In this document: positions 63,603 through 64,000 of the stretch, in pieces | Layout of the letters: each line of letters starts with the position of its first letter | How positions within the stretch are numbered: the first letter of the stretch is position 1 | Source of the DNA: Egbenema bharatensis | GTDB lineage: Bacteria; Cyanobacteriota; Cyanobacteriia; Elainellales; Elainellaceae | Assembly: GCF_048077055.1 (NCBI RefSeq) | Contig: NZ_CP182236.1 | Coordinates: forward strand, 5,394,001-5,458,000 | Reading direction: 5' to 3' | Length of the DNA: 64,000 nucleotides | Position numbers and translations under genes: made by a program | Notes under the pieces: generated by a model | Database searches by the model: none | What the model was told of the DNA's origin: nothing | The model's input: the letters and a program-made list of their open reading frames with translations, nothing else

Positions 63603-64000
63603 AATGATACCTATCCTTTATCAAATTAATTAAGTGAGTGAAGGGTGGTTGATTAGAATCAAGAGCAAAAACAATAACCGTACAGCAATTCATAGCTGTG
63701 AAGCGAACGACCTACCATACTTTAGACAGTGTCGCATTAAGTTTTAAAAAATCTATCTCCCCTTAGAGATATTGACATTCTAAGTGACTTTGCAGGGATC
63801 ATGAGCGAGAGGAATCGATCGGTCGATCGGATGATTGGGGTTGATTAAATGTTAGCTCAATAACAATTCTGCTGGTTGACTGGGCAGACAAGACTTCGGC
63901 TTGAGCCCTTCGGCTTGAGCTCAGGAGTTCGGCGAGGCTCACTCGAGCCGTCGAAAGCTCAGTCGAAACGCTGCCCATCCTACAAGAATTCGAGTTGATT
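63603..64000. other. amylase upstream region with repeat M copy 5
   Basis: 63603-63840 is AT-rich and probably holds the amylase promoter. 63843-64000 is an expanded copy of repeat family M (TTGATTAAATGTTAGCTC start, ACTGGGCAGACAAGACTTCGG, duplicated CTTCGGCTTGAGC units, GAAACGCTGCCCATCC, ACAAGAATTCGAGTTGATT), cut by the window edge. Confidence 0.7.

Noticed and set aside
1..64000. tRNA, rRNA or other structured RNA genes
   Set aside because: Reading both strands by eye I found no cloverleaf with a TTCGA-type arm and no rRNA signature. A covariance-model scan could still find small RNAs.

Overview
The window is chromosomal DNA of a cyanobacterium. It carries psbD-psbC (PSII D2 and CP43), ycf4 (PSI assembly), chlH (Mg-chelatase H subunit), ycf54 (Mg-protoporphyrin ester cyclase factor), a phycobiliprotein-like gene with a phycobilisome linker, a cyanobacterial group 2 sigma factor, and many GCGATCGC (HIP1) octamers. 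A HetZ-like regulator, multi-domain Ser/Thr kinases, WD40 and TPR proteins, abundant toxin-antitoxin genes and small dispersed repeats fit a large-genome, probably filamentous, freshwater or terrestrial species better than a marine picocyanobacterium. I cannot name the genus. I recognised no rRNA, tRNA or CRISPR array.

Layout. 0-5.5 kb is accessory: the 3' part of a transposase, then five two-gene toxin-antitoxin modules (ParE-like, MazF-like, two VapBC-type, HicAB), an orphan ribbon-helix-helix gene and a vapB remnant, linked by three copies of a short repeat. 5.5-21 kb holds chlH (with a clear terminator), a PEP-CTERM exported protein, a HetZ-like regulator, a group 2 sigma factor, a HerA-type ATPase, a DUF3318 protein, a fructosamine-kinase family protein, an HtrA-type protease and a lipoprotein cyclophilin. 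21.5-25 kb is the photosystem block, with ycf4 divergent from psbD-psbC. 25-29 kb holds ABC transporters: an exporter with an unusual histidine-kinase-like tail, and a convergent DrrAB-type pair. 29.5-45 kb is mixed housekeeping: mazG, a phosphatase, a GGDEF-EAL protein, pdxJ, ycf54, an AI-2E-family permease, a TPR protein, a phycobilisome-like pair, transaldolase and a BrkB-family protein. 45.4-56.7 kb is a minus-strand signalling region: a large TPR protein, a giant kinase-TPR-WD40x14-FHA-kinase protein, an L,D-transpeptidase, a Pro/Thr-rich exported protein and a kinase-TM-MORN protein. 57-64 kb holds clpB, a methyltransferase, a VOC protein and a cytoplasmic alpha-amylase, separated by MITE-like repeats.

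Five long genes (drrA-like, TPR, kinase-FHA-kinase, kinase-MORN, clpB) are each split by a single -1 frameshift, and a sixth shift may explain the run-on end of the ABC exporter. Every one of these breaks lies in or beside a GGCC-containing G/C tract. Systematic base-calling deletion at a modified GGCC motif explains this better than independent gene decay, so I describe these genes as single proteins. The most interesting biology is the two-kinase WD40/FHA protein with its neighbours, the exporter fused to a HisKA-like hairpin, the phycobiliprotein-linker pair away from the usual operons, and the repeat-linked toxin-antitoxin island.
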